NCBI GenBank assembly: GCA_030704615.1
Contig: CM060732.1
Span: 66,507,053 to 66,571,052 of the forward strand
DNA length: 64,000 bases
Direction: 5' to 3'
Source: Takakia lepidozioides
Taxonomy: Eukaryota > Streptophyta > Takakiopsida > Takakiales > Takakiaceae
Shown here: in pieces, positions 11,341-22,353 of the stretch
Numbering within the stretch: position 1 is the first letter of the stretch
Layout: the number at the start of each line of letters is the position of its first letter
Notes under the pieces: model-generated
What the model was told of the DNA's origin: nothing
Seen by the model: only the letters and a program-made list of their open reading frames with translations
Database searches by the model: none
Position numbers and translations under genes: made by a program

Positions 11341-12045
11341 GAAAACAATCTTGATGACACGTGGCATCACACCTGCTCAAACCAGAACACGTGGCAGTAT
11401 ATGACACGACATTCTTTATCCATATTTTCACCACGTGTAAAGATCCGTAGTTATATATGCTAGTCATATATTTTGTCTGTGTGCCACATGTCACATCTCA
11501 AGTGCAACAGGTGTCCCGCTAACAACTCTCCATGTAGACATATCTGTAGTCATATGAGCGAGTCATGTAGTCACCACGTGTGAAAATCTGCCATAGCACA
11601 CGTGTCCCGCTAGCGCCTCTCCATGTAGGCATCACTGTGCAGACATGTAGTCATATGATCATGGCAAGAAGTCGTGACATGTCAAATTTGCAGTGGCGCA
11701 CGTGTCCATCCATCGCCTCTCCATGTAGGCATCACTTTGCAGACATATAGTCATATGATCCCCTGACGAATGCATGACGTGTCGCTTGCGCAATGGCGCA
11801 CGTGTCCCGCTGAAGCCTCTCCATGTAGGCAGCGCTCAACAGACAATGTAGTCATATAGTTGTGACTGCAACAGGACTCCAGGTGCCATGCAAGCAGTCA
11901 CGGATATAACTTGCAAAACGCAGTCCTAAAGACTAGTCGCTATGACAGGGTTTTTTTTCACTACAAAGTGATGTAGCCATGAACGCATATAAGACTGAAA
12001 AAATAGTCATATGTGAAGTCATAAAAACGCTCATCTGTTGTAGTG
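11341..12045. mobile_element. CACTA element right terminus
   Basis: Ends ...CATCTGTTGTAGTG at 12045, the inverted-repeat partner of the end at 293. The 650-bp subterminal zone repeats the block CACGTGTCCCGCT...CTCTCCATGTAGGCA...CAGACATGTAGTCATATGATC about four times (11490-11870). The TGT that follows (12046-12048) matches the TGT flanking the end at 293. Confidence 0.8.
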
Positions 12046-12650
12046 TGTGGAGGCACGCATGCTGGGCGAAAGATTGCTGACGGAGATTTTGATGCGTATG
12101 GAAGAGTAAGTGCGAAAGAATGCTTTTGCAGATGATGATGATTACTGAAGAGCAATGGCGAAAGATTGCTGATGCTTATTGAAGAACAACGACGCGATAG
12201 AATGCTGATGGCCGCCTCCGCAGCAGTCAACAAAGTCCTCGACTCCTGGAGTCGTCGTTGATATGTTCTATGTGCGCGTTATAATTAGAGTGATCGGTTT
12301 CCCCCTTGATTTGACGTGAGGCATGGTTCTCGTCACCAGTTGAGGACAGATTGTTAGCATCAGAAAATTAAAGCCCTCGTACCTAGAAGTTTCGCTGGTT
12401 TTGCTGGTACTAGTTAACGTGGTCTGTAAATCTCCCAGTTTATGTGCATGAAGTCATGAGGTACTCTGCTTTATTCAACATTTCTGAAATTTGATTTGGT
12501 CTTTCTTGTTCATCCCATGTGTCGCATGGTTGTTTGGGCCTACACGGCCGTCAATGAATGTCTCATTAAATGTCTTTGTTCTTTCTCTCACATGCCTCTC
12601 TTCTGCAGTCAAGTGCTACATATCTGCAGTATGTGTCTATGACATTCCTA
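12046..12650 (+). pseudogene. 3' part and 3' UTR of the interrupted NCWEYA-family gene
   Basis: Starting with TGTGGAGGCACGC, this follows the last ~30 codons and 3' UTR of the intact gene at 32308-33078 (shared landmarks TTGATATGTTCTATGTGCGC, GCATCAGAAAA, CTGTAAATCTCC, CACATGCCTCTCT). Within the coding part an element of the type GAAGAACAATGG...ATGCTGAT has been repeated about four times, adding stops. The 5' part of this gene is not next to the CACTA left end on this strand; a matching 5' piece is at 294-473, inverted. Confidence 0.75.
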
Positions 12651-12840
12651 GAGTTTGAACCTTTTAGATAGAAACTGAAGAGAACATGTTGTATACAGTA
12701 TGTGAACGCCAAGGAAAACTGAGCAGTGCGCGTGAAGATGTGCAAAGTGGCTAGCTGCTAATGATCCAAGAAGAAGAGCGCTGTGGCTCTCATACAGAGA
12801 CTGTCATTGGTTTTATGGTATGGTATAGAAAAGAACTAGC

Positions 12841-13225
12841 TTAGAGTTTGAGAGCAAATGCAACCTCTAGGGTACATTTGCCGTTGGCCCAAGTGTCCAA
12901 TGTCATCTAAGTAAGTTTTTTTCCACAGAGCCTGCGACCAGATTTGAACCGGAGACCTTCCCCTTGATATCTCTCCCGTGGAGGCTCCGACCACTGCCCC
13001 AAGAATGCCCACTTTGCCATTTTTGCTATGTTTTTGTGAATTTCCAGCGACCAAAAGTACTTGGAATTCCACATCTCCCTCACCGCTGGTCTAAAAATCA
13101 TGAGACCAAGCCGGTGCACCCCTCCTCACCGAGGGCTTTACAACGGAACCAAGCACCCGTGCTAGGCCCGCGGTTTGGGAGATCTCAACGACGCTACAAA
13201 ACAAAACAAAACAAAACAAGCCTAA
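12841..13225 (-). repeat. tRNA-derived SINE-like repeat (copy 1)
   Basis: In reverse complement it contains GGCAGTGGTCGGAGCC (box A-like) and GGTTCAAATCTGG (box B-like, consensus GGTTCRANNCC) spaced as in a tRNA-type pol III promoter. A copy at 26395-26700 on the plus strand shares nearly all of its length. One end is (TTTTG)n; the other runs into the 107-bp repeat family (CACTTGGGCCAACGGC). No protein is encoded. Confidence 0.6.
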
Positions 13226-14098
13226 AATGTCGAAAGGCTCTCTTGCTTTCACAAAACATAAGAGGAAGGTGAGAGTAAGGGGCATGACTCAGCACAGTTG
13301 GACCAATCGGAGCCTTGACATGGTGTAGGGTCCTTTGACCACATTTTCTCCATTGACTTCAACATGTTGCAAAGTCAGAGAGCCAACAAACGTTTGGCTT
13401 CATATATTGATTGTGCGGTTTGGTTTGGGGCTGAAATCTTGCTACCTACCCTGGTCTCTGGATTGTATTTTCTGTATGCTTCATGGCTTATATGATAGGG
13501 GGTTAACTTTTCCCCATTCTGAGCTGTCCCTCCCAAGTTTATCTTAAGAAAATAAAAATAAAAGGGAAACCAACCACTCACAAATCATGCCCCTTATATT
13601 ACAGTGAGAGGATGAAGCAACAAGTAAGTAGTCACATTTCTCTACTGTAAGAGCTTTAAGAGAAAATAGAAAAGAAAGAGGGTGGGTGTTGTTGGAGCTG
13701 TCATGGAAGATTGTATGTATAAGAGTTTTACGAAGGCCATGATCTGATCTCTTCAAGATGTGGGTGCAGCACTCAAGATTTTTGTGTCATGGACATATTC
13801 TTTGTTAGCATGTAGGGAGCAGCAGCTTGCCAAGTGAGGACGTCAGTTGGGAGTCACAAAATAAACCTAGTCATGTGCTTGCTGTTCTCAATATTTACAT
13901 TCCAAACACAAACAACGTTCGGTATTCCCAACCATCTCTATACCTATATCATCAACCTTGAGTTCGGAACCTCACTTGAGTACAGTCTGTACATTCCATC
14001 AACCTTTGAAGTTTGTAGAGATTATGCTTCTACGAACTCCACTATGCCCAATACTGGATCCACCAGAGTGCAACGATCTGATCTAGTTCTATCAAACC
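13226..14098. other. No gene recognised
   Basis: Only short open frames without conserved motifs. The sequence is of ordinary composition between the SINE-like copy and the repeat array. Confidence 0.4.
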
Positions 14099-14304
14099 AT
14101 ATTATCTCGCCCCGACATAGGAGACGCACTTTGATACATAGGGGATTGCACTTGGAATTAGATGACACTTGGGCCGCTACATGGGAGATGCACTTGGATA
14201 CATAGAAGATTGCAATTGGCCTTAGATGGGCCTTGACTAGGAGACGCACTATGATACATAGGAAATTGCACTTGGTCTTAGATTTCAATTCCTCATACAT
14301 GGGC
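14099..14304. repeat. Left part of the ~107-bp degenerate repeat array
   Basis: Repeats phrases such as GATACATAGGGGATTGCACTTGG, GAGACGCACT and CACTTGG-CTTAGAT, which recur at 25955-27990. It ends ...CATACATGGGC, which is exactly where the gypsy-1 element was inserted: the array resumes at 25955 with GGGCCAACGACACATGC. Confidence 0.7.
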
Positions 14305-14670
14305 TGTCATGGTTTTAGTCATTGTTAATTAAAATTACCTACTTTTAGTTAACTAGGACATTTTGGATATTTATATTTGTATTTTGTGTGTTGGGACTTC
14401 ATTTGGTCTCACATGCCAAGTGAGGTGTCAAACCTCACTTGGGACATGGGGATGGGTTTTCCCTTTGTGAGCGTTGAGGATGGCTCATCTTCTTGTAGTT
14501 GAGCCTCCATGAGCCTCTCCCACCTCCATAGCTCTAGGTATTGAGTGGGAGTGTGGTGAGGGCTTTGTAGGGTGGATTCCCTTAGCAAAGGTGCCCTTGG
14601 CTTGACTTAGTTTATGTGATTGAGTGGATTCATGAGTGGAGTGTTTCCCTTGCGTTCACTTTCATTATCA
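14305..14670 (+). repeat. gypsy-1 LTR, 3' portion only (block B, left copy)
   Basis: About 366 bp, matching 25505-25868 with few changes (shared: TTTGGATATTTATATTTGTA, CAAACCTCACTTGGGACATG, CTCTAGGTATTG). Both copies end TTCATTATCA. The ~85-bp block A that precedes B in the 3' LTR is missing here and instead sits after the 3' LTR. Confidence 0.8.
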
Positions 14671-16875
14671 CTACAAGAAGATGACCTTATGCTTGTGAGT
14701 GCGGAGTGTAAGGGTTAGTTTAGCACTTGTGTGTTGAAGAGCTCGGGAAGATAGCTCTTGTATTGCAAGGTGTTGCATATATTGCAAAGGAAAATCCTTG
14801 TGGTGTTAGGGCTTTGAGAGATATTGCTTTGCCCTAAGGAGGTAGAGAGCTCAAAGATGGAGCTCTTGTAGATCACAAGGCTTGCAAGGAAACGTACTTG
14901 TGGTGTTACACCAAGGTGTTGGAGAGCTCAAGAAGGAGCTTGTTTGCCACAAGATTTGCAAGGATTACAAGAGGGAAGTCTTGTGTGTGTGGAAGCATGG
15001 ATTCTAAGGATTGAGAATCATGTCTATGCATTATGGAGTCAATGGTGTGTGCCATGGCATGTGGAGAGCAGCTAAATGATTGTTAGTACTCATTTCACTA
15101 TCAATCTAGGGTTAAGCAAGCTCAAGTGTGGATGTTGTGGAAGAGAAGCCAAGGAGCTACATAGGCTTGGGCTTGAAGACAACAAGGGCAAGCACTTGGA
15201 GAGCATTAGGAAGCTCAAGAGGTTTGAAGGGAAGCATATGGGTGAAAATTCTATCCACGATGATGTGAAATCAAGCCTAGAGCATTGAAGAGCTTAGAGC
15301 ACATGTGGGAGATCATTGGAGGTGGTCTTCATGAAGAAAAGACATTGTGGCTCAAGGCATGCATAACAACTTCAACCATACATTAGCATGTGACAAGACA
15401 AGGAAGGAGAATGTGAAGCTCATGTATTCATTCTCTTTTGGCTTAAGTTTTGTGGTGGATGGTTGATCAAGCAAGTGATGCTTATGTGGAGCATGCTTCC
15501 CAAGTGTGGCTTCCAACTTGCTTGAGGAGAGCTAGAAGGTGAAAGGAGCAAGTTGATTCCCTTGTGTATGAAGTGATGCATGTGTGGAGCATGCTTTGGG
15601 CTTGAGTAAGCTTGAGAGGAGTGGCTCTTGAGCTAGCAAGTGAAGTGAGCTTGAATGACCAAGGCTTGAGAGGAGACAAGGCTTGGTGGCTTGTCAAAGG
15701 AGGTACAAGCTTGATTTGGAGTTCCAATGAGAAATTGAGCTTGTTGTGTGGCCAATGCATTGCTAGTTGAGTTGGAGACAAACTTGAGTAGCTTAAGGTG
15801 AAGAAGATCAGGGGAATTTGCCTTGGTACCCCATAGAATTCATGGATGCTCGAGGGGATTAAGCATAGAGCCCCAAGGAGCACAAGCTTGGTAAGGCTAA
15901 ACCTCAAGGAAATAGAGGGGGAAGTGGCTAAAGCCTAGGGGGAAATGTCTAAATCCTGGGGGGGAAATGAACTATTCTATGAGGGGGAAATGGCTATTCC
16001 TAAGGGGAATACAAGGGGAATACGTATAGGCCCAGGGGAATACTGGGGGAATACTATGGCATATTCTTGGGAATATTCCTAGAGAACTTTGGGAACTTAT
16101 TGGGAACCCATTGGGAACTTGGGAACGCATTAGGAACATGGTGATATAGAAAGAGTCCTTGGAGGACTGTTGGGGGTCCTTAGAGGACCATTTGGAGGAC
16201 CATAGGGAATCCTTGGAGGACTGTTTGGAGGACCATTGGGAGTCCTTGGAGGATTGTTGGGGGTCCTTAGAGGACTATTTGGGGTCCTTGGAGGCCAATA
16301 TTTGGCGAGCTTGAGGAGTCTTTGGCGACTTGTGTGAAGGACTATTGGGGTCCTCGAGGGCTAAGTTTTGGCAAGCTTGGGGCCTTGGTGTACTGTTTTG
16401 GAGTCCCATCGTGCAAGGATTGGGAGTCATAGTGAGATTGTTTGAGAGACATATTATTGAGGGCTCCTGGAGAGTTATTTGAGAGACCCTTGAAAGGTAG
16501 TCTTGTCTATTGTTCAAGCAAGAGAGTGTGGAGATAGGGTAGTGGGATGAGAGCATGCTGTGATAGGAATTGCTTTAGTCTCTCTTCCTTGTAGTCTTCC
16601 ACCCTCTCTGTAGGCCAAAACCTTTCCGTAGGTGGAGGCAAGAGTTAGTCCAGGTTTGGGCTGGGGTGTCATTGCAGAAGCGACATTGTGGAGTGTTTTT
16701 GGTGTGGGGGAGTTGCTGTATTCAATTTCTTGTGTTTGGATCCCCTCCACACCTGCATGCTTGACTGTGCGTCATGTTAGCTTTGTGTGGGAGCTTGTTT
16801 TCATAGGAGGTTGGTCCGGATTTGATCACCGGCCAATCCTAGAGCGTGCTGTTGGTGGTGAGGCTGGGGTGATGA
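14671..16875 (+). other. gypsy-1 untranslated leader, with a GTCCTTGGAGGAC minisatellite
   Basis: No coding frame is supported. From ~16150 to 16310 there are about eight imperfect copies of a ~20-25-bp unit built on GGTCCTTGGAGGACTATTTGG. Further upstream are AGCTC/CTTGTGGTG-rich direct repeats (14740-14960) and AGGGGGAAATG repeats (15910-16030). Confidence 0.5.
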
Positions 16876-17718
16876 CACTACAACAGATCGCGGTATTTAT
16901 GACTGTATATATGACTATTCTGCAGTCATAAACGGTACATATGACTTCTATGACTATAAGTCGTGCAAACCAAGTCAATACAATGAGTACAGGATGATAC
17001 GGTCCGGATGACTACAGTCAAATGAACCAAGTGATATTTCTCACTGCAGTCATATATACCATACTGCAGCCGCCGCTGCCGCGCCACGTGGCGAGGCGCA
17101 ATTGATTTAAAAAATTAAATAAAATAAAAATGAAAAAAAAAACATATGTCAAACGCCGCGTCGCACCGCATTGTGCCACGTGGCATAATGCATTTTATAA
17201 TAATGAAAAAACCACGTGGCAGTCCATCTAGGGTATCACGTGCTATCCCTAGCTCGCCTACTAATCCTAGGGCCATCTTATCCATTTGATTGTACTTAGA
17301 GGAGTTTGAACCTACAACCTCTTTAATATAAGAGTTATAGTTCACTACCTGTTAACCAATATACCCATTAGTCATTCATATGATCATATGGTGTTTTAAT
17401 TGTATTATACACACCAAATTACAAAATCCCCAGTAGTCATCATGACTATGTAACCTCATCCATGTACACTGTAGTCATGGAATTGACTATGAATGGTGAG
17501 CTAAATCTGATCAATTGCCATTGACCAGCCTTCCGTCCATTCCGGAGCCATGTAGTCACACAGACGACTACTTAGAATAGTCGTTCATATGACTACAGTC
17601 GTATGAACGACTGCGGGAGGTCAATTTCATATAAAAACATGGTGCAGTCATGGTCAAAGTCATGAAAACCATGACTACCACGGTTTGGCAGTTATAACTA
17701 CCGCGATCTGTTGTAGTG
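16876..17718. mobile_element. Complete non-autonomous CACTA element, 843 bp
   Basis: Begins CACTACAACAGATCGCGGTA and ends with its exact reverse complement (20-bp perfect terminal inverted repeats). It is flanked by a 3-bp duplication TGA (16873-16875 and 17719-17721). Inside are AGTCAT-type subterminal words and an A/T-rich core (17100-17160); there is no transposase frame. It sits in the leader of gypsy-1 and so is younger than that insertion. The gypsy leader reads on across it. Confidence 0.95.
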
Positions 17719-17923
17719 TGACCAGTTAGACCATCATTGTTTCTCTTATGGTGAGGCTGGGTTGATGACCGGCAGACCATAGGAGTGCTTGCGGTGGATG
17801 TAGGTGCAGGTTTATGTTACGAACCTAGTAGTCTAAGCCATAAGCCGCAACAGGTTTACCTTGTGGAAATGGGGATTAGAGATAGGTTTACAACAGGTGT
17901 GGTTGTGAGTTTTCATCACGGAG

Positions 17924-19601
17924 GTGTCACCAGTTGCTGAGGAGAGTGCCGGTACGAGCACTAGCGATACTAGTGGGTATACAAGACGAGGTGTGCGGTT
18001 TAGGCCACCTTCACCTTCAGTGTCTTCTGAAGAAGGTTCAGACTCAGAGTTAGGAGGATTCTCGCCGATGGTGCAAGCCATTTCCGTGCCATTGTTGTGG
18101 GACATGATGGAGGAGATGTATGGAGCTACTAAGGGGCCACGTAGGTACTCTGGAGCTGTGGGCACCATCGAGGTTGATGACTTCATACAAGAGTTTGATA
18201 GTTGGTATGATTTGCAGCAGATGCGCAATCCACAACTGTTTACGCCTTTTATGGCGTGGAATGGGCTGTTTCAGCACCTTGAGGGGCCGCCCATGGATGA
18301 CTACCATGAGTATAGGCGGGGACATGAGGTGGAGATTGAGGAATGGTGGGTGTATTGGTCACCTGACTATGTCTCCATCACTAGAGGCACAAGGGCAGTG
18401 GTGACACCGGCAGCTACACCGGCAGTTTCTTCAAGCAGTGGGACGTCAAGTGGAACATGAGCTGGGAAGTCCACCCAAGCTCTTGCTGCAGCACCAACAT
18501 CCGTGCCTGCCTTTAGCCCAGCTGTGGAGTTCTTCGAGGAGTTAAGGAGAAACCACCAAGGGATAAGGACAGAGAAGTGAGAAGTTGCGGAGCTTGCAAG
18601 AGTTCCAACGAAGGTCTACTGAGAGTTTGAGGGAGGCTTACACTTGCATGAGGCGCTTGATAAACGTAACCCAAGGGGTTACAGAAGCTCAGGCAGTCCA
18701 ATTCTGGTATGGGATATTGGACAAAGAGCTGAGGAGAAGGGTGCGGGATGCAACTCTCCTACAAGTGGCCCAACCAACCTTAGCAAACGTGTTTTTGCTG
18801 GCAGAGCGGATAGAGCTCAATATGGTGGAGGAGCGAGTGGTCATGGTGGGGTTTGGTAAGGAGACACAACGAAGTGGGGCTCTTAGCCAACAACAACCAC
18901 TACCCCAACGTGCTCAAGGCAACAAAGGGGCTCAGGCGAAGCCCAGGGAAGGACAGAGAGGATCTCAATTGCAGAGGTCACTTCCTTCATTCTCAGGCCA
19001 ACAACAGTCGGGAGTGATATGTTGGGATTGTGGAGGACCCCATGTTAAGAGAGATTGCCCGGAGAGAGGCAAAGGGCCGACACAGGCACAACCTACACAA
19101 CTACAGTGTAGGCATTGTGGCAAGTATGGGCATGAAGAGACCCATTGTTATGACTTGCATCCTGAGCTACGGCCAGGCCAGTTCCAAGGGAACAATGGTG
19201 GCCGAGGACGAGACAATGTAGTCCAGAGAGGTAGAGGAGGCAGAGGTCGTGGTGGAGGTCGTAACCAAAACCAGGGAGCACAGGGTCACGGTCAAGGTCA
19301 TAACCAAGGCATGGTAGATAGGCTTGCCCAGCTAGAGCAACATCTTGCTACCATGGCCACTACTCATGTTGCGCCAGCTCCAAGGCCTGAGGTTCAAGCC
19401 CCACCTGCACAACCTCCTATGCCTAGGGAAGACCAGATTGGTATGGGCTTCATGTGTGGAGCCGCATTTGCAGGACCATTGCATGTGGACTCTGTAGCTG
19501 CTGTCACTCGAGCAGCAACGCGTGCTCCTGAGCCAAGAGGAGCGGATGTGGATTTTGATCCACAAAGAGGGGAAGCAAGTCGCCAGACAAGGCTTTCATA
19601 G
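17924..19601 (+). pseudogene. gypsy-1 Gag with two zinc knuckles
   Basis: The N-terminal part (17924-18460) and the rest (18585-19601) are in different frames, separated by a TGA and a frameshift. The second part contains the capsid C-terminal region (STESLREAYTCMRRLI, ILDKELRRRV) and two CCHC-type knuckles: CWDCGGPHVKRDC, one residue short of the CX2CX4HX4C spacing, and a canonical CRHCGKYGHEETHC. A Gly/Arg-rich stretch and a coiled coil follow. It ends at a single TAG (19599-19601) in the same frame as the protease, so gag and pro were one frame or read through. Confidence 0.8.
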
Positions 19602-20756
19602 TCTTTCACATTGGCTGAGACAGTGCCAACTATGCCATCGACGACACCCGCTCGCCCAAGTGTGTCAGAGGTAGAGCCACAAGTGTCATTGGGGAGAGTT
19701 GGTATGGCTCGGAAAACGTCAGTGGGTGGTACTGCAAAGCAAGGTGCAGCCAGTACATTGTTGGGGGCGGCTACGACAATTTGCCAAGCTCCATTGTTTT
19801 CTGCCACGACAATTGCAATGCCGGGGATGCAGCCAGCTGCAGTGTTTAGACTGGCAGCTGCACTCTGTGAGAGTGGTGATGCATCGGCACTATCTGCGGG
19901 GATAGCGGATCAGGTGCAGTGCATGGATGTCCTGGATTCAAGGGTGAAGACAGCCATAGCTGTGCCATGGCAAGCGGCAGCTGCAAGGTTGCAGGAATTG
20001 CCAGCTAGGCCAGCCATTGAGCGCAGTATGGTGATTCCTGGGGTAGTCCTGATGGACAATCAGGATGGTGTGTTTCAGTTGGGTGGCCCAGCCGGGAGGA
20101 GGTATAGGCCACTGCGAGTCTTGTTGGACTCAGGAGCACAGCCATTGATGTTGGGAAGAGCAGCAATTGCAGGCTTGGGCCTTACAGAGGCGGATTTGGA
20201 GCCTTGCCCTTTCCAAATTCAAACATCTTTGGGCGGTTCAGAGAAGGCACGAGGGATTACACGTCATGAGGTCTTCATTCGATTGCAGCCGGATCATCCT
20301 ACGGATGATTCAATCATGAGAGCTAAAGCCATTGTTACGGACGTGATGTCTTATGATGTGCTTGTTGGTGGGGCTGTGTTGTACCCCATGGGATTTACTT
20401 TGGACTTTTGGGAGGAAACGACATCCTATAGGCCGGAATGGCAGTCAGGAGATGGCCGACGTGCACTGCTCCCAGTGCGGTTTATTGAGAATGTAGTGGT
20501 GGATCACAGGAACATGATGCCCACATTAGCTGCATTCTCAGGGGTGGTGGCTTGGGGTGGTGAGCTCTTGGAGGGCAATAGCCATGCAGATGATAGGCCA
20601 CCACCTGATGAGGACAAACAATTGGCATACAAGGCTGATTTGCTTCCTCATGTGCCTGTTCATATTCCACTGTGGGGTAGAATTGGGAATTTGCATCGAG
20701 TAGCAGGCGAATGTGTGCACCAAGCATGGCATGCGGCCTATCCATTTGGTGAGTGA
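19602..20756 (+). pseudogene. gypsy-1 aspartic protease region
   Basis: In frame with Gag after one TAG. The retropepsin active site LLDSGAQP is at about 20120-20143, followed by AIAGLGL and the flap-distal segment SYDVLVGGAVLYPMGF. The long Ala/Pro-rich lead (~150 residues) has no domain I recognise. It ends in TGA at 20754-20756; a one-base frame change near there would join it to the methyltransferase frame (VSDGSSVTS..., open from 20755 to a TAG at 20821). Confidence 0.75.
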
Positions 20757-20823
20757 TGGGAGTTCAGTGACATCACATGGACCTCCTCAGTTAGCTTCTT
20801 TGGATACAGTGCCCATTACCTAG

Positions 20824-21957
20824 CAACCACCTGACTCAGGGATTTGTTTGCTAGACCTGTTTGGAGGCATGAGCACTGGGCTTGCAGGAGTGTTGCAAGC
20901 TGGGGTTAAAGTACGAAAGTACTTGTATGTGGAGAAGGATGAGATAGCTCGGCGTATTTCTATGCATCACATTGCCTTGCTCACACACCAGTACCCTGAG
21001 TTGCTGTCTCTCTCAGCAATTCAAGGGTACCAAAAGGCCTTGCCAGCAGACATTACCATGCTGGGGGTGGATGATTTGGACCGGCATGGTGCCATTGACT
21101 TGGTGATAGCTGGATGGCCTTGCCAAGGACACTCTCCCGCAGGTCATGGGAATGGCTTGCATGATGCACGATCGCATTTGTTTTGGGAGATGTTACAAGT
21201 GTTGCGGGACTTGCAGACGAGGCAAGTGCAACCTCTAGGCTATATCTTGGAGAATGTTCCTCTTATGGGGGATCCTCGGGCCAGGGTAATGGCCAGTGTG
21301 CATCAGATGCGGTCTTGGATTGGATCGGCGGTGCTATTGGATGTAGAAGCGGTGGGATCACGCGCGCATCGACCCCGATTGTGGTGGACCAATCTTGCAC
21401 CACCAGAGCTGCTCAAGAGAGCATATGATTCCATTCAACGGCCACCCAATCTCACGGTTGAGGGAATTTTGGACCAAAGGAGGCAACCACAGAGAGTGCG
21501 ACATGATGACCGTCCATCTCTAGCAGTGGTCAATCGAGTGGGGCAGCCACGTGCGGCCTTGCCTACGCTCATGAGCTTTCCCTCGTCTCATGCTTTTCGA
21601 AACAATGGTCCTGGGTTGATTTGGGACAGTGTGCTACAGCAATTGGTGGAGCCCAATGCAGATGAGCGAGAGCGGGCAATAGGATTTGCCATGGGCACTA
21701 CAGTTGTGCCAGCTCTGTCAGAGGCATCACGACGCCAGGTGTTGGGTCAGGCAATGGATCTCAATTGCTTGACATGGGTCATTGGCTTGTGCATGGCTGA
21801 GCAACGGAGATTGCAAGCATTGGTGGCTACTTCTGCACTTCCATTGGATATTGCACCATCTCTGCCAATCGGGACGGTGGAGGCAGTGAATGGGGGCGAA
21901 CATAGGATCATGGGGTGCAAACACCCATGGCAGATGTGGGATGAGATGCGGAAATAG
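20824..21957 (+). CDS. C5-cytosine DNA methyltransferase domain of gypsy-1
   Basis: About 375 codons, open from 20824 to TAG 21955-21957. Numbering from the Leu codon at 20848: motif I LDLFGGMSTG (2-10) for S-adenosylmethionine; motif IV AGWPCQGHS with the catalytic Cys at 92; motif VI ENV at 135-137; motif VIII HRPR at 174-177; a target-recognition stretch; then motifs IX/X (ERERAIGF, RRQVLGQAMDLN). Motif order is the usual I-IV-VI-VIII-X, not the permuted order of plant DRM enzymes. The motif I style and ENV/HRPR spacing look closest to DNMT3-like enzymes; that placement is inference. All catalytic residues I can check are intact although the element is not. After the TAG the same frame runs, via two more TAGs (22162, 22351), into reverse transcriptase, so it was part of Pol. 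Confidence 0.9.
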   Translation, partial: QPPDSGICLLDLFGGMSTGLAGVLQAGVKVRKYLYVEKDEIARRISMHHIALLTHQYPELLSLSAIQGYQKALPADITMLGVDDLDRHGAIDLVIAGWPCQGHSPAGHGNGLHDARSHLFWEMLQVLRDLQTRQVQPLGYILENVPLMGDPRARVMASVHQMRSWIGSAVLLDVEAVGSRAHRPRLWWTNLAPPELLKRAYDSIQRPPNLTVEGILDQRRQPQRVRHDDRPSLAVVNRVGQPRAALPTLMSFPSSHAFRNNGPGLIWDSVLQQLVEPNADERERAIGFAMGTTVVPALSEASRRQVLGQAMDLNCLTWVIGLCMAEQRRLQALVATSALPLDIAPSLPIGTVEAVNGGEHRIMGCKHPWQMWDEMRK

Positions 21958-22353
21958 AGAGTCCTTGGATCTCTCAAGCAGCAATATGGGGAGTGGGGAG
22001 AGCCATACACTGAGGATCAGTTAGAGGCCAAGGTGGCCAATGTTTTTGAAGAGGTTGAGAATGTTTCTTGCTCAGAGGATGTTCTCAAGGTGGCTATGGC
22101 GGAGCAAGTGGAGGCTACGCCACAGTCGGATTGGGTGGACAAGGCCCAAGAGGTTGCTAGCTAGCAACCAAAGGATTCGTCTCCTACCTTCAAGCCTGGT
22201 GTACCCAAGGTTGTAGTCACTGAGGACAATTGGGAACCAGATGTTGGACCTACAGTCACCGGAGGAGAGAGACGGAGGATCCAGCGATTTCTTAGGGCTT
22301 ATAGAAATTGCTTTGCCTTCGGTTTGAAAGATTTGGGGAGTTTGAAGGGTTAG
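21958..22353 (+). pseudogene. gypsy-1 Pol linker between methyltransferase and RT
   Basis: Same frame as both neighbours (21955 to 22351 is 132 codons). It reads an acidic linker (VANVFEEVENV, SEDVLKVAMAEQVE) and then the sequence that normally precedes gypsy RT (RRIQRFLRAYRNCFAF). It is interrupted only by TAG at 21955, 22162 and 22351. Confidence 0.75.

Noticed and set aside
11959-12045. CACTACAAAG...TTGTAGTG, an 87-bp possible miniature CACTA element
   Set aside because: No 3-bp duplication matches, and 12045 is already explained as the end of the larger element; the inner CACTACAA is likely chance in a repeat-rich terminus.
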